Shown: positions 1 to 5,986 of the stretch, piece by piece
How positions within the stretch are numbered: the stretch's first letter is position 1
Layout of the letters: each line of letters starts with the position of its first letter
Assembly (NCBI GenBank): GCA_023246135.1
Contig: JAHFJB010000021.1
Span: 1 to 6,534 of the forward strand
From: Candidatus Parcubacteria bacterium
GTDB lineage: Bacteria; Patescibacteriota; Patescibacteriia; UBA1558; GWA2-36-10
Reading direction: 5' to 3'
Length of the DNA: 6,534 nucleotides
Notes under the pieces: model-generated
Told to the model about the DNA's origin: nothing
The model's input: the letters and a program-made list of their open reading frames with translations, nothing else
Databases searched by the model: none
Position numbers and translations under genes: made by a program

Positions 1-120
1 GCTAGAACCTTAACTTCTTTTGGCACCTTAGTTACTGATATTTGGGGTAATGGAACTAGAACTGTTACCTCCTTAGGCTCAGCCGCCGCTGATGTCTGGA
101 ACAACAGCTTTGCGTCAACT
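1..120 (+). repeat. Exact direct repeat, copy A
   Basis: All 120 bases are identical to 652-771. Both copies lie in the same reading frame (651 bases apart, 217 codons) and encode the same 40 residues, from ARTLT to FAST. Identity ends at base 121 (a versus c at 772), although the protein stays similar for a few residues (RDLT versus RTLT). Synonymous positions are also identical, so this is a very recent duplication, gene conversion or an assembly effect. The left limit cannot be seen because the window starts here. Confidence 0.97.
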
Positions 121-1845
121 AGAGACTTGACCACTAAACAGTTGGCTGGTGGTGGCAATTTAGCGACCGAGAGTTATGTTGATACAGCGACTTCAACTAT
201 TGTTTCAGATATTTTACAAAACAGAACCCTCATCAACAACCTAAATGATATATCAGCTTCAGATGTCTGGGCCTATGGCACCAGAAATGTTTCTCTATCT
301 GATCCTACTCAAGTTTGGGGTGTAGCTACTTCTACCTTAATTGCCTTAAATGGTTCAGTGGGTAAACAAATAGTTGATAATCTAGACGTATCAGTCTCAT
401 CAGGAGGATCACTAACTGCTGCTGATGTTTGGGCAGCCGGAACCAGGACCTTAACTGACTATTCAGCCAACAATATCTCAGCAGCTGTTTGGGCTAACGC
501 TGGTAGAACTCTAACTAACTACGGTAATGATATTACGGCAGCTGATGTTTGGGACGTTTTAACTTCTACCTTAACTAGTGATGGCACTGTAGGTAAACAA
601 GTAGCTTCAGTTTCTACTTCAACTGTGGCTTTAGCAGTTTGGAACTCTCCAGCTAGAACCTTAACTTCTTTTGGCACCTTAGTTACTGATATTTGGGGTA
701 ATGGAACTAGAACTGTTACCTCCTTAGGCTCAGCCGCCGCTGATGTCTGGAACAACAGCTTTGCGTCAACTCGTACTTTGACTGATTATGCTACCACTAC
801 TATTGCCGCTGGTGTTTGGTCAAACGCTACCAGAACCTTGACTTATTATGGCAACGATATATCAGCCGCTGATGTCTGGGCCTACATTGGTTCAGTTGTT
901 CATTCTGGCACTAATGGATCTTGGGCAGTCAATGTGACTGATACTCAACAGATATTAGCAGGTAATCAATATAGAGTGAAAGCTTATACTACTAATGCTG
1001 CTCAGGCGGCTGATAGTTTAAATCCACCAACAATTACTATTTATGATGTCAATAGAAATATAATCGTTTCTGGGGTTGCTATGACTGATATTGGTACGGG
1101 TATTTACGAGTATATATATAATGTACCAACCTTAGCTGCCCAAGGCGTTTGGGAAACTATTATCAATACAGAAGTGTCCACTGGACAAATAATTACAATC
1201 AGCGATTATTGGGAAGTGCGTGGAGCGCCAGCTCAGGTCATTATCAATGGTGTCTATGATAATACTATCCCCAGTGTAGCTGCTAATGTTACGATTACCA
1301 ATGAAGGTACGGGTGGTTATGAATATCTCTATGAATGGTGTGTGGTCTCTCAAAACAATAATACTTGTGGTGGTGGTGATGATGTTTTCTATGCCTCAGC
1401 AGCCAAATTTATACAGGCTGGAGAAAATTGGAACACTAATCTGACGGCCGATGTGTCGACGGTTGGTCCATACTATTTTAAAGTGGTTGTCTACTTTGGT
1501 ACTGAAACCTCCGGTGCAGCTAGATCGTTCACTGCTACAACTAGTACTCAGCCACCTCCGCCTCCACCACCTCCACCACCCGGTGGCGGTACAACCCCGA
1601 GTCCGACTCCAATTCTGCCTACAACTACACCTTCAGTCTCGGGTCAATGTTCTGGCGCTGATTTAAACCATGATAAACGAGTAAACTCAGTTGACTTTTC
1701 TATCTTACTTTACTTTTGGAAGACTAGGTCGCCTTATACTAACGTTTGTGTTGATATGAATAGCGACAACAAAGTTGATTCTGTAGATTTTTCTATTTTA
1801 CTTTACCAATGGGGCAGTGCTGGTACACCAATAATTAAAAAATAG
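1..1845 (+). CDS. Secreted repeat protein with C-terminal dockerin (5' partial)
   Basis: The frame is open from base 1 to the TAG at 1843-1845 (614 codons), so the true start and any signal peptide lie upstream. A TTG at 127 is only an internal Leu codon. Codons 1-299 carry about a dozen degenerate units of the form [AT]-[DA]-[VI]-W-x(3-6)-[TA]-R-T-L-T, with Trp at codons 15, 33, 90, 106, 144, 164, 184, 214, 232, 250, 273 and 293. Codons ~300-408 and ~410-512 look like two beta-rich Ig-like segments; the second has a Cys pair at codons 447/456 in a CGGGDD context. Ten prolines follow at codons 518-527, then a Thr/Pro linker. A dockerin at codons 550-604 has two calcium loops (D554 and D585). 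No catalytic domain is visible. The inferred role is a surface or adhesin-like protein attached through its dockerin to the cohesin proteins encoded immediately downstream. The dockerin call is strong; the adhesin role is inference. Confidence 0.85.
   Translation, partial: ARTLTSFGTLVTDIWGNGTRTVTSLGSAAADVWNNSFASTRDLTTKQLAGGGNLATESYVDTATSTIVSDILQNRTLINNLNDISASDVWAYGTRNVSLSDPTQVWGVATSTLIALNGSVGKQIVDNLDVSVSSGGSLTAADVWAAGTRTLTDYSANNISAAVWANAGRTLTNYGNDITAADVWDVLTSTLTSDGTVGKQVASVSTSTVALAVWNSPARTLTSFGTLVTDIWGNGTRTVTSLGSAAADVWNNSFASTRTLTDYATTTIAAGVWSNATRTLTYYGNDISAADVWAYIGSVVHSGTNGSWAVNVTDTQQILAGNQYRVKAYTTNAAQAADSLNPPTITIYDVNRNIIVSGVAMTDIGTGIYEYIYNVPTLAAQGVWETIINTEVSTGQIITISDYWEVRGAPAQVIINGVYDNTIPSVAANVTITNEGTGGYEYLYEWCVVSQNNNTCGGGDDVFYASAAKFIQAGENWNTNLTADVSTVGPYYFKVVVYFGTETSGAARSFTATTSTQPPPPPPPPPPGGGTTPSPTPILPTTTPSVSGQCSGADLNHDKRVNSVDFSILLYFWKTRSPYTNVCVDMNSDNKVDSVDFSILLYQWGSAGTPIIKK
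652..771 (+). repeat. Exact direct repeat, copy B
   Basis: This is the second copy of the 120-base segment at 1-120. It spans the Trp units at codons 232 and 250 of the repeat protein. The surrounding units are only partly similar at DNA level, so perfect identity here stands out against an otherwise diverged repeat array. Confidence 0.97.
1552..1581 (+). other. Ten-proline linker in repeat protein
   Basis: Ten consecutive proline codons (cca, cct, ccg and ccc) are followed by GGG and a Thr/Ser/Pro stretch up to about codon 547. This is the stiff-then-flexible linker expected between the surface-exposed part of the protein and its dockerin. A run this long would stall ribosomes without elongation factor P, so efficient synthesis probably depends on EF-P (known behaviour of polyproline, not seen here). 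Confidence 0.9.
1648..1812 (+). other. Type I-like dockerin domain
   Basis: Two duplicated F-hand calcium loops lie 31 codons apart. Loop 1 is DLNHDKRVNSVD (codons 554-565) and loop 2 is DMNSDNKVDSVD (codons 585-596). Both are followed by the same helix start, FSILLY, then FW or QW. The acidic or Asn ligands at loop positions 1, 3, 5, 9 and 12 are all present. The Gly usual at position 6 is Lys in loop 1 and Asn in loop 2. Cys codons 550 and 583 precede each loop and could form a disulfide. It lies near the C terminus, the usual dockerin place. Confidence 0.92.
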
Positions 1846-1852
1846 AAGCAAG

Positions 1853-2770
1853 ATGAATAAAAAAATCAAATTATTTTCAAAAATCATAGTACTTATCGAA
1901 TTACTAATTTTTCCTATAATGACCTCGGCCGCGTCTTTGGGACTTGTATTGCCTACTGATAAAATAACTGTTAATGATATAGCTATAGCTGAACTACGGC
2001 TAGTAACCGGCGAAGAACAAATCAATGCTATTGATGGTGAAATACAATTTGATACTAATGCCTTGAATGTGCAGGAGATTAGTACTGGCGGTTCAGTATT
2101 CAGTATCTGGACCAGGCAGCCAGTATTTTCTAACCAAAGTGGTAAAATAATATTTGCTGGTGGTACTCCCAATGGTATAAAACACGATGGCACAGTATTT
2201 AAGATAATTTTTATAGCTAAAAAGGAAGGCTTGGCTAGTTTTACTGTGGCATCAAGTACAACTTTGTATCTAAATGATGGTTTGGGTACTATTATTCGTC
2301 CTATTTTGAGTAAAGGTGAGCTGGCTGTACAGGCTACATCTTCTACTGCCAGTATCAATTCTTGGCAACAAGAGCTAAATAATGATAAAATTGGGCCAGT
2401 TGATTTGTTTCTAACCTTAGGCAGGGATACTACTGCTTTTGATGGTAAATATTTTTTGACCATCACTGCCACGGATCAACAATCTGGTCTCGATCATTTT
2501 GAGGTCAAAGAAGGGGATCGTGGTTTTGTGCGTTCGGAGAGTCCTTATATTTTTAAAGATCAATCATTAAGGAGCAAAGTGTTCGTTATAGCGGTTGATA
2601 AGGCTGGCAATGCCACATTGGCTAGGTTTGAGTCTCCTAATGTTCAGAAAAATTATCATCCAAGTTTATATGTATGGATAGCAGTCAGCCTTTTGTTATT
2701 GGTTTTGTTAGCCGTGGCTATGTTTATAAAAATAAAAAATAAAAATGTTTCCAGGCCTTCCAAAAAATAA
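1853..2770 (+). CDS. Membrane-anchored cohesin-domain protein
   Basis: This 305-residue protein begins 7 bases after the repeat protein ends. Residues 1-26 form a signal peptide (MNKKIK basic start, hydrophobic core, TSA before the likely cut). Residues ~29-160 read as a cohesin-type beta-sandwich: alternating strands with 'GEIQFDTNALNV', GSVFSIW, 'FAGGTPNG', FKIIFIAKK and 'LYLNDGLGT'. Residues ~181-262 are a second beta-rich, Ig-like segment with 'DQQSGLDHFEV', SPY and 'VDKAGNA' signatures. Residues 273-293 are a single transmembrane helix followed by a short basic tail (KIKNKN...KK), so the bulk lies outside the cytoplasm. The expected role is a membrane receptor for dockerin proteins, most obviously the one encoded next door. 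Binding itself is inferred. No clear Shine-Dalgarno precedes the ATG; only a weak agaag overlaps the upstream stop. It shares close cohesin motifs with the next gene, so the two are paralogous in that domain. Confidence 0.87.
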   Translation: MNKKIKLFSKIIVLIELLIFPIMTSAASLGLVLPTDKITVNDIAIAELRLVTGEEQINAIDGEIQFDTNALNVQEISTGGSVFSIWTRQPVFSNQSGKIIFAGGTPNGIKHDGTVFKIIFIAKKEGLASFTVASSTTLYLNDGLGTIIRPILSKGELAVQATSSTASINSWQQELNNDKIGPVDLFLTLGRDTTAFDGKYFLTITATDQQSGLDHFEVKEGDRGFVRSESPYIFKDQSLRSKVFVIAVDKAGNATLARFESPNVQKNYHPSLYVWIAVSLLLLVLLAVAMFIKIKNKNVSRPSKK

Positions 2771-4613
2771 TTTAGGCAAGGTCCTAGCCTTATTCATTTT
2801 TTTGTTTTTATTTTTTTGTCGGATTCAGGTTGCCCAGGCCGCTTCAATGTATTTTTCGCCCTCCAGTAAGAATGTTAATGTCGGGGATATTATAAAAGTT
2901 TCGGTTTTGTTAAATACCGAAAGCGAAGCTGTTAATAATGCCGAAGCTAATATAAATTTTCCCAGTGATAAATTGGAGATAGTTTCAATTACTAAGGGTT
3001 CGGTTTTTTCTTTATGGGTAGAAGAGCCATCTTTTTCCAATGGTGTTGGCACAGCTAGTTTTAATGGTGGTATTCCAACGCCGGGGTATGAAGGGTCGGG
3101 TGGAAATTTGGTGTCTATTACTTTTCGGGCAAAAAAGTCAGGCACAGCCTCAATATATTTTGCCTCCGGTGCTGTCCGTGCCAATGATGGACTGGGTACA
3201 AATGTTTTGCGTGGCCTAGGGCAGGCTCAATTTACTTTGGTAGATAAAGCTGCCGCACCAACTGAAACCACTCCACCTAAAGAAACTCCACCATCAACTG
3301 AAACCAAGCCGGAGTCGACCAATGTTGCTAGTCCAGTTGTCAGTACTAACTATACTGTCAGTTTGTTTGATTTGAATATTAGTATTTATAATCCGGCTAA
3401 GGTTAGACAAAAATTTTCTTACCAAGTATTTTTACCCAAAGAGCTTAAATTGGAAAATATCATAGACAAGGGTGGTTTTACTATCCAATATAATGAACAA
3501 AAACAAGCTCTCTCGGCCAGCTTGGAACTGAATTTAGAGGCTGGCGCTACAGTCAAGAGGGTCATCAGGATGCAAAACGTCTGGTATATGTCAGAAGATG
3601 AGTTAAATGCCATAAAAAATCAAGCCAATGAATATTATGATAAATTAGAGCAGAGTCAGTATTTTCCTCAAGCCTTGATTTTGAAAAATGATTTAGATAC
3701 TCGGATTGATAAAATAATTAGTTCTCAGAGAGACAACATAAATTCCGCTGACGATTTAATTAATGTTTATCAGGACAATCGAGCTAGTCTGGCTTTGGCT
3801 AAAAAAGATTTGGATGATTTAAAAAATCTGCTTGATCGCACTGGTCCCGCCAATAATTTTCTAGGTTCTTCCAGTGGCATCAAAACCACTACGGCCAATA
3901 ATATCATTATTGCTTTAGGTATTAACTTTATTTTATTGGTAGCGATATTGATTTATATTTGGAAACAGCAAAAAAATATTAAGAAGCAATTGGTCGCTTC
4001 ATCAGTAACGACTGGTCAAAAACCAATTGCCAAGACCAATCGTAGTGTTTTGGATCTAAAAAAAGGCAGATCGATCAGCGTTAAATTGCGCCCTAATGTC
4101 AGATTAGATGTTAATCAGCTATCAGGGAAGATAAGAGGGTATTTTGTCGGTTTGTTAGCTTTGTTGTTTATATTGATATTGGCTATTTGTTATTGGTTGT
4201 TTAGTTATTATAGCTTACCATCAACTGAGCGCAGTTTGAATAAATTAAGCAATCAGGCGGAATTAGTAGATAAAAGTAATAATCAGGCCATAGCCGATTC
4301 ATCAACAATCGATAGTTCTGGTGAAGTTCAAGCATCTTCCACTTTGGCAATAAGGGAAGCTGAGACCAATAATCAAGTCATCAATCATTATTATGTTCTG
4401 ATAACTAAAACTCCAGCCGGTTGGTTGAATGTGCGGGACAATCCTAGTAAGGCAGCAACAGTTATAAATCAAGTTCATGACGGTGATAAATTAGAGGTGA
4501 GTGCTACTAAATCAACTCAAAACAATGACCAATATGCTTGGTATCAAATAATTTGGCCGGACAATAAAGCCGGTTGGGTCTATGGTCAGTATGTGAAAGA
4601 GGTTAGTGATTAA
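2745..4613 (+). CDS. Cohesin protein with two TM helices and SH3b domain
   Basis: This 622-residue protein starts inside the last codons of the previous gene (26-base overlap, +1 frame), which suggests translational coupling. This ATG is chosen because it gives a complete signal peptide (residues 1-32, VAQA before the cut). Cohesin: ~34-165, with GSVFSLW, FSNGVG, 'FNGGIP', FRAKKSG and NDGLGTNVL. A Thr/Pro/Glu linker covers ~168-197. Residues ~203-280 are an unrecognised beta-rich segment, and ~283-365 a charged helical, probably coiled-coil, stretch. Transmembrane helices are at ~386-406 and ~466-488, with a basic 58-residue stretch between them predicted to be cytoplasmic. Residues ~549-620 are a bacterial SH3 domain (GWLNVRDNPS, GDKLEV, 'AWYQI', GWVYGQYV). 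This topology puts both cohesin and SH3 outside, so the protein could tie dockerin cargo to both membrane and cell wall. SH3b ligands are often peptidoglycan (family knowledge); the target here is unknown. Confidence 0.87.
   Translation: MFPGLPKNNLGKVLALFIFLFLFFCRIQVAQAASMYFSPSSKNVNVGDIIKVSVLLNTESEAVNNAEANINFPSDKLEIVSITKGSVFSLWVEEPSFSNGVGTASFNGGIPTPGYEGSGGNLVSITFRAKKSGTASIYFASGAVRANDGLGTNVLRGLGQAQFTLVDKAAAPTETTPPKETPPSTETKPESTNVASPVVSTNYTVSLFDLNISIYNPAKVRQKFSYQVFLPKELKLENIIDKGGFTIQYNEQKQALSASLELNLEAGATVKRVIRMQNVWYMSEDELNAIKNQANEYYDKLEQSQYFPQALILKNDLDTRIDKIISSQRDNINSADDLINVYQDNRASLALAKKDLDDLKNLLDRTGPANNFLGSSSGIKTTTANNIIIALGINFILLVAILIYIWKQQKNIKKQLVASSVTTGQKPIAKTNRSVLDLKKGRSISVKLRPNVRLDVNQLSGKIRGYFVGLLALLFILILAICYWLFSYYSLPSTERSLNKLSNQAELVDKSNNQAIADSSTIDSSGEVQASSTLAIREAETNNQVINHYYVLITKTPAGWLNVRDNPSKAATVINQVHDGDKLEVSATKSTQNNDQYAWYQIIWPDNKAGWVYGQYVKEVSD
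4596..4602 (+). promoter_or_regulatory. Possible Shine-Dalgarno for PrsW-like gene
   Basis: The sequence aaagagg ends 13 bases before the ATG at 4616, inside the end of the upstream gene. It is the only purine-rich anti-16S-like match placed near a start in this window, but the spacing is longer than usual, so it may be fortuitous. Confidence 0.3.
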
Positions 4614-4615
4614 AT

Positions 4616-5143
4616 ATGATAAAAGAAAATCAGAGCGCTGTCTCGGAAAATTCAAACACGGCACTCAAGCCGCTAGCTAACAGTGGCCTTTTGTTATTGA
4701 TCATATTGCTTTGCGGGGTTGGTTTGCCTTTTATTCTGATATTTATAGAAAAACTATTACCAAATTCAGTGATCATTACCGAAGAATTGAGTAAGGCTGT
4801 TATTGTATATTTTTTAATTTCGCCTTCATCTAACATTAATAAAAAATTAATGTTAGGGGTTTTGTTCGGTATAACTTTTGGTGTTGCCGAGAATACTTTT
4901 TATTTTATGAATTTTATTAATGGTAGTTCATTTGATCTTTTTTGGGCTAGATTTTTGTGGCCATTACCCATGCACATGATTACTGTTTTACTCATGGTTT
5001 TGTCCGGACTAAATAATAAGCGATCCATATATTTAGGGCTTATTGCCGCAATTTTATTGCACTTTGTTTATAATAATTGTGTCACTACTATGATTTTTCA
5101 ATCGAATTATCTAGGGGGAATATTAAAATATATAAAATTTTGA
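4616..5143 (+). CDS. PrsW/CPBP-type intramembrane protease homologue
   Basis: This 175-residue, mostly hydrophobic protein starts 2 bases after the SH3-cohesin gene. The motif set of PrsW-like glutamic intramembrane proteases is visible in order: EELSK (E56, E57, K60), GVAEN (E92, N93), MHMITV (H120) and LLHFVYN (H149, N153). Hydrophobic helices are at about 22-46, 54-70, 78-99, 112-131 and 136-157, with a polar 20-residue N terminus. PrsW in Bacillus cleaves an anti-sigma factor within the membrane; related CPBP proteins process prenylated or other membrane substrates. The substrate here is unknown, and a neighbouring membrane-anchored cohesin protein is only a guess. The protein is short for PrsW, matching the catalytic core without extra helices. 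The gene ends in TGA directly followed by TAA. The superfamily call is good, but PrsW versus another CPBP-like subgroup is less certain. Confidence 0.8.
   Translation: MIKENQSAVSENSNTALKPLANSGLLLLIILLCGVGLPFILIFIEKLLPNSVIITEELSKAVIVYFLISPSSNINKKLMLGVLFGITFGVAENTFYFMNFINGSSFDLFWARFLWPLPMHMITVLLMVLSGLNNKRSIYLGLIAAILLHFVYNNCVTTMIFQSNYLGGILKYIKF
4830..4856 (+). repeat. Perfect 11-bp inverted repeat inside PrsW-like gene
   Basis: The left arm, ctaacattaat (4830-4840), is the exact reverse complement of the right arm, attaatgttag (4846-4856), with an AAAAA loop. A G-U pair could extend it by one step. It encodes residues ~72-81 (SNINKKLMLG) between two hydrophobic helices. It is AT-rich, lies mid-gene and is not followed by a U-run typical of a terminator. 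Confidence 0.8.
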
Positions 5144-5152
5144 TAAGCCACT

Positions 5153-5962
5153 ATGGACAACAATAAAGCAACCACTAGAGGTCAAGCCCTGACGCTAAAA
5201 ATTGTGGGGTTATTTTTGTATGAGGCACTAGTAGCGATTTATGTTTATTTTTTTAACTTAGATTATTATACAGCCAGTTTATTAACATTAGTACCACCGG
5301 CTTTGATAAATTTTTTTTGGCTTACTATTGCCCGAGCCAAGATTTTATTTTTTGCTTTGACAATGACTATGTTGTTGGCACCCCTCTTGGCCCTGATGAG
5401 CCGTTTGGTTGTTAATGACAATTGGCAATCGCCGGCACCAATATTGGCTATAGCCAATTTAGGTTTTTCTTTTTTTATGATTTTATGGGTGGCTTCATTT
5501 TATAAGTATTTTGTTATTCATGAACAGGTTGGTGACATTTCCGATCGTTTTCATTATTTATTTTCTTTTTACATTTTTTTATTGATACTAGTCTTGACTA
5601 TTATTTTTTCTTTTCCAAAGTTTTTTGTTTTTGGCGAATATTTAATTTTTTTGCCTTTTTTTATTTTGCCCAGCCTAGTGATCACTTGGCGTCAACCCTG
5701 GGTTCTTAGGCAAGCTTTTTGGCCAGCAATTTTTTTCGTGGTCATTTGTTTTATAGTGGAATTTTCATTGATAGGTCATGGACAATGGTTTTGGTTTAGT
5801 TTGCACTTATTGTCGGTTAATATTTTTGGCACGGTGTTTCCTCTGATGGATATTGTTAGTCGATTTTTATTATCATTTGGTATTATTATTGTTTATGATT
5901 TTTTTATGGCCTATCATGAAAATAGAAGCGTGGTCAGAAAGATCAGGGCTAGGTTTCAATGA
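5153..5962 (+). CDS. Polytopic membrane protein of unknown function
   Basis: I do not recognise this 269-residue protein. It begins 9 bases after the PrsW-like gene. After a polar start (MDNNKATTRGQ) it has about eight or nine hydrophobic helices: ~17-34, 40-59, 63-82, 97-117, 136-156, 162-178, 187-206, 212-231 and 233-252, ending in a basic tail (RKIRARFQ) that favours a cytoplasmic C terminus. It is very rich in Phe, with many aromatic residues in 'FWFSLHLL' and RQPWVLRQAFWP. Polar residues within or near helices that might matter are E202 (FIVEFSLIGHG), H209 and D233 (PLMDIVSR). No catalytic or transporter signature was found. Homopolymeric T-runs in the DNA follow from Phe-rich coding. 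No Shine-Dalgarno lies at normal spacing; the ATG is preceded by ataagccact. The stop TGA is followed two codons later by an in-frame TAA. Confidence 0.75.
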   Translation: MDNNKATTRGQALTLKIVGLFLYEALVAIYVYFFNLDYYTASLLTLVPPALINFFWLTIARAKILFFALTMTMLLAPLLALMSRLVVNDNWQSPAPILAIANLGFSFFMILWVASFYKYFVIHEQVGDISDRFHYLFSFYIFLLILVLTIIFSFPKFFVFGEYLIFLPFFILPSLVITWRQPWVLRQAFWPAIFFVVICFIVEFSLIGHGQWFWFSLHLLSVNIFGTVFPLMDIVSRFLLSFGIIIVYDFFMAYHENRSVVRKIRARFQ

Positions 5963-5986
5963 GGCTAAATGTTTATTAATTAACAT

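Larger units (their letters stand above)
1..897 (+). repeat. Degenerate DVW/TRTLT protein repeat array
   Basis: About twelve imperfect units occur in frame, most spaced 16-20 codons apart, with wider gaps of 57 codons between the Trp at codons 33 and 90, and 38 codons between codons 106 and 144. Best-kept residues are [AT]-[DA]-[VI]-W at the start and [TA]-R-T-L-T at the end; Asn, Gly, Ser and Thr dominate between. A secondary sub-repeat, 'TSTL....G.VGKQ', occurs near codons 110-123 and 189-199. DNA copies such as 'gctgatgt[tc]tggg' recur with synonymous drift. I recall similar W...TRTLT units in phage tail-fibre-like and CPR surface proteins, but have not checked this. Confidence 0.85.

Noticed and set aside
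127..129. TTG as start of the first gene
   Set aside because: The same frame is open with the same repeat motifs from base 1, and no signal peptide follows the TTG. It is an internal Leu codon of a gene that starts upstream.
1..897. CRISPR array or prophage tail-fibre gene
   Set aside because: The repeats are in-frame, degenerate and of uneven spacing, unlike CRISPR. A C-terminal dockerin and neighbouring cohesins, with no other phage genes, argue against a prophage.
1798..2472. 224-codon open frame on the minus strand
   Set aside because: It lies opposite the cohesin gene, whose signal peptide, cohesin motifs and TM anchor are clear. The minus-strand product shows no domain, so it is a shadow frame.
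2731..2770. Programmed +1 frameshift fusing the two cohesin genes
   Set aside because: The second gene has its own ATG and complete signal peptide just inside the overlap, and the first ends naturally with a TM helix and basic tail. Separate proteins explain it better.
1..4613. Cellulosome gene cluster
   Set aside because: No glycoside hydrolase, carbohydrate-binding module or multi-cohesin scaffoldin is present in the window.
4830..4870. Rho-independent terminator
   Set aside because: The hairpin is AT-rich, lies mid-gene and is followed by ggggttttg rather than a U-run directly after the stem.
5153..5962. Lycopene cyclase-like membrane enzyme
   Set aside because: The late E202 and Trp-rich region gave a faint impression of that family, but the paired acidic motif expected there is absent.
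5141..5968. Recoded TGA (Gly, code 25 as in Gracilibacteria/SR1)
   Set aside because: No TGA occurs inside the genes, glycines are all GGN, and the two TGA codons sit at natural gene ends with a TAA close behind. The standard bacterial code fits.
5963..5986. Promoter or operator in the AT-rich spacer before the last gene
   Set aside because: The 24-base spacer contains a ttaattaa palindrome but no recognisable -35/-10 pair. Base composition alone explains it.
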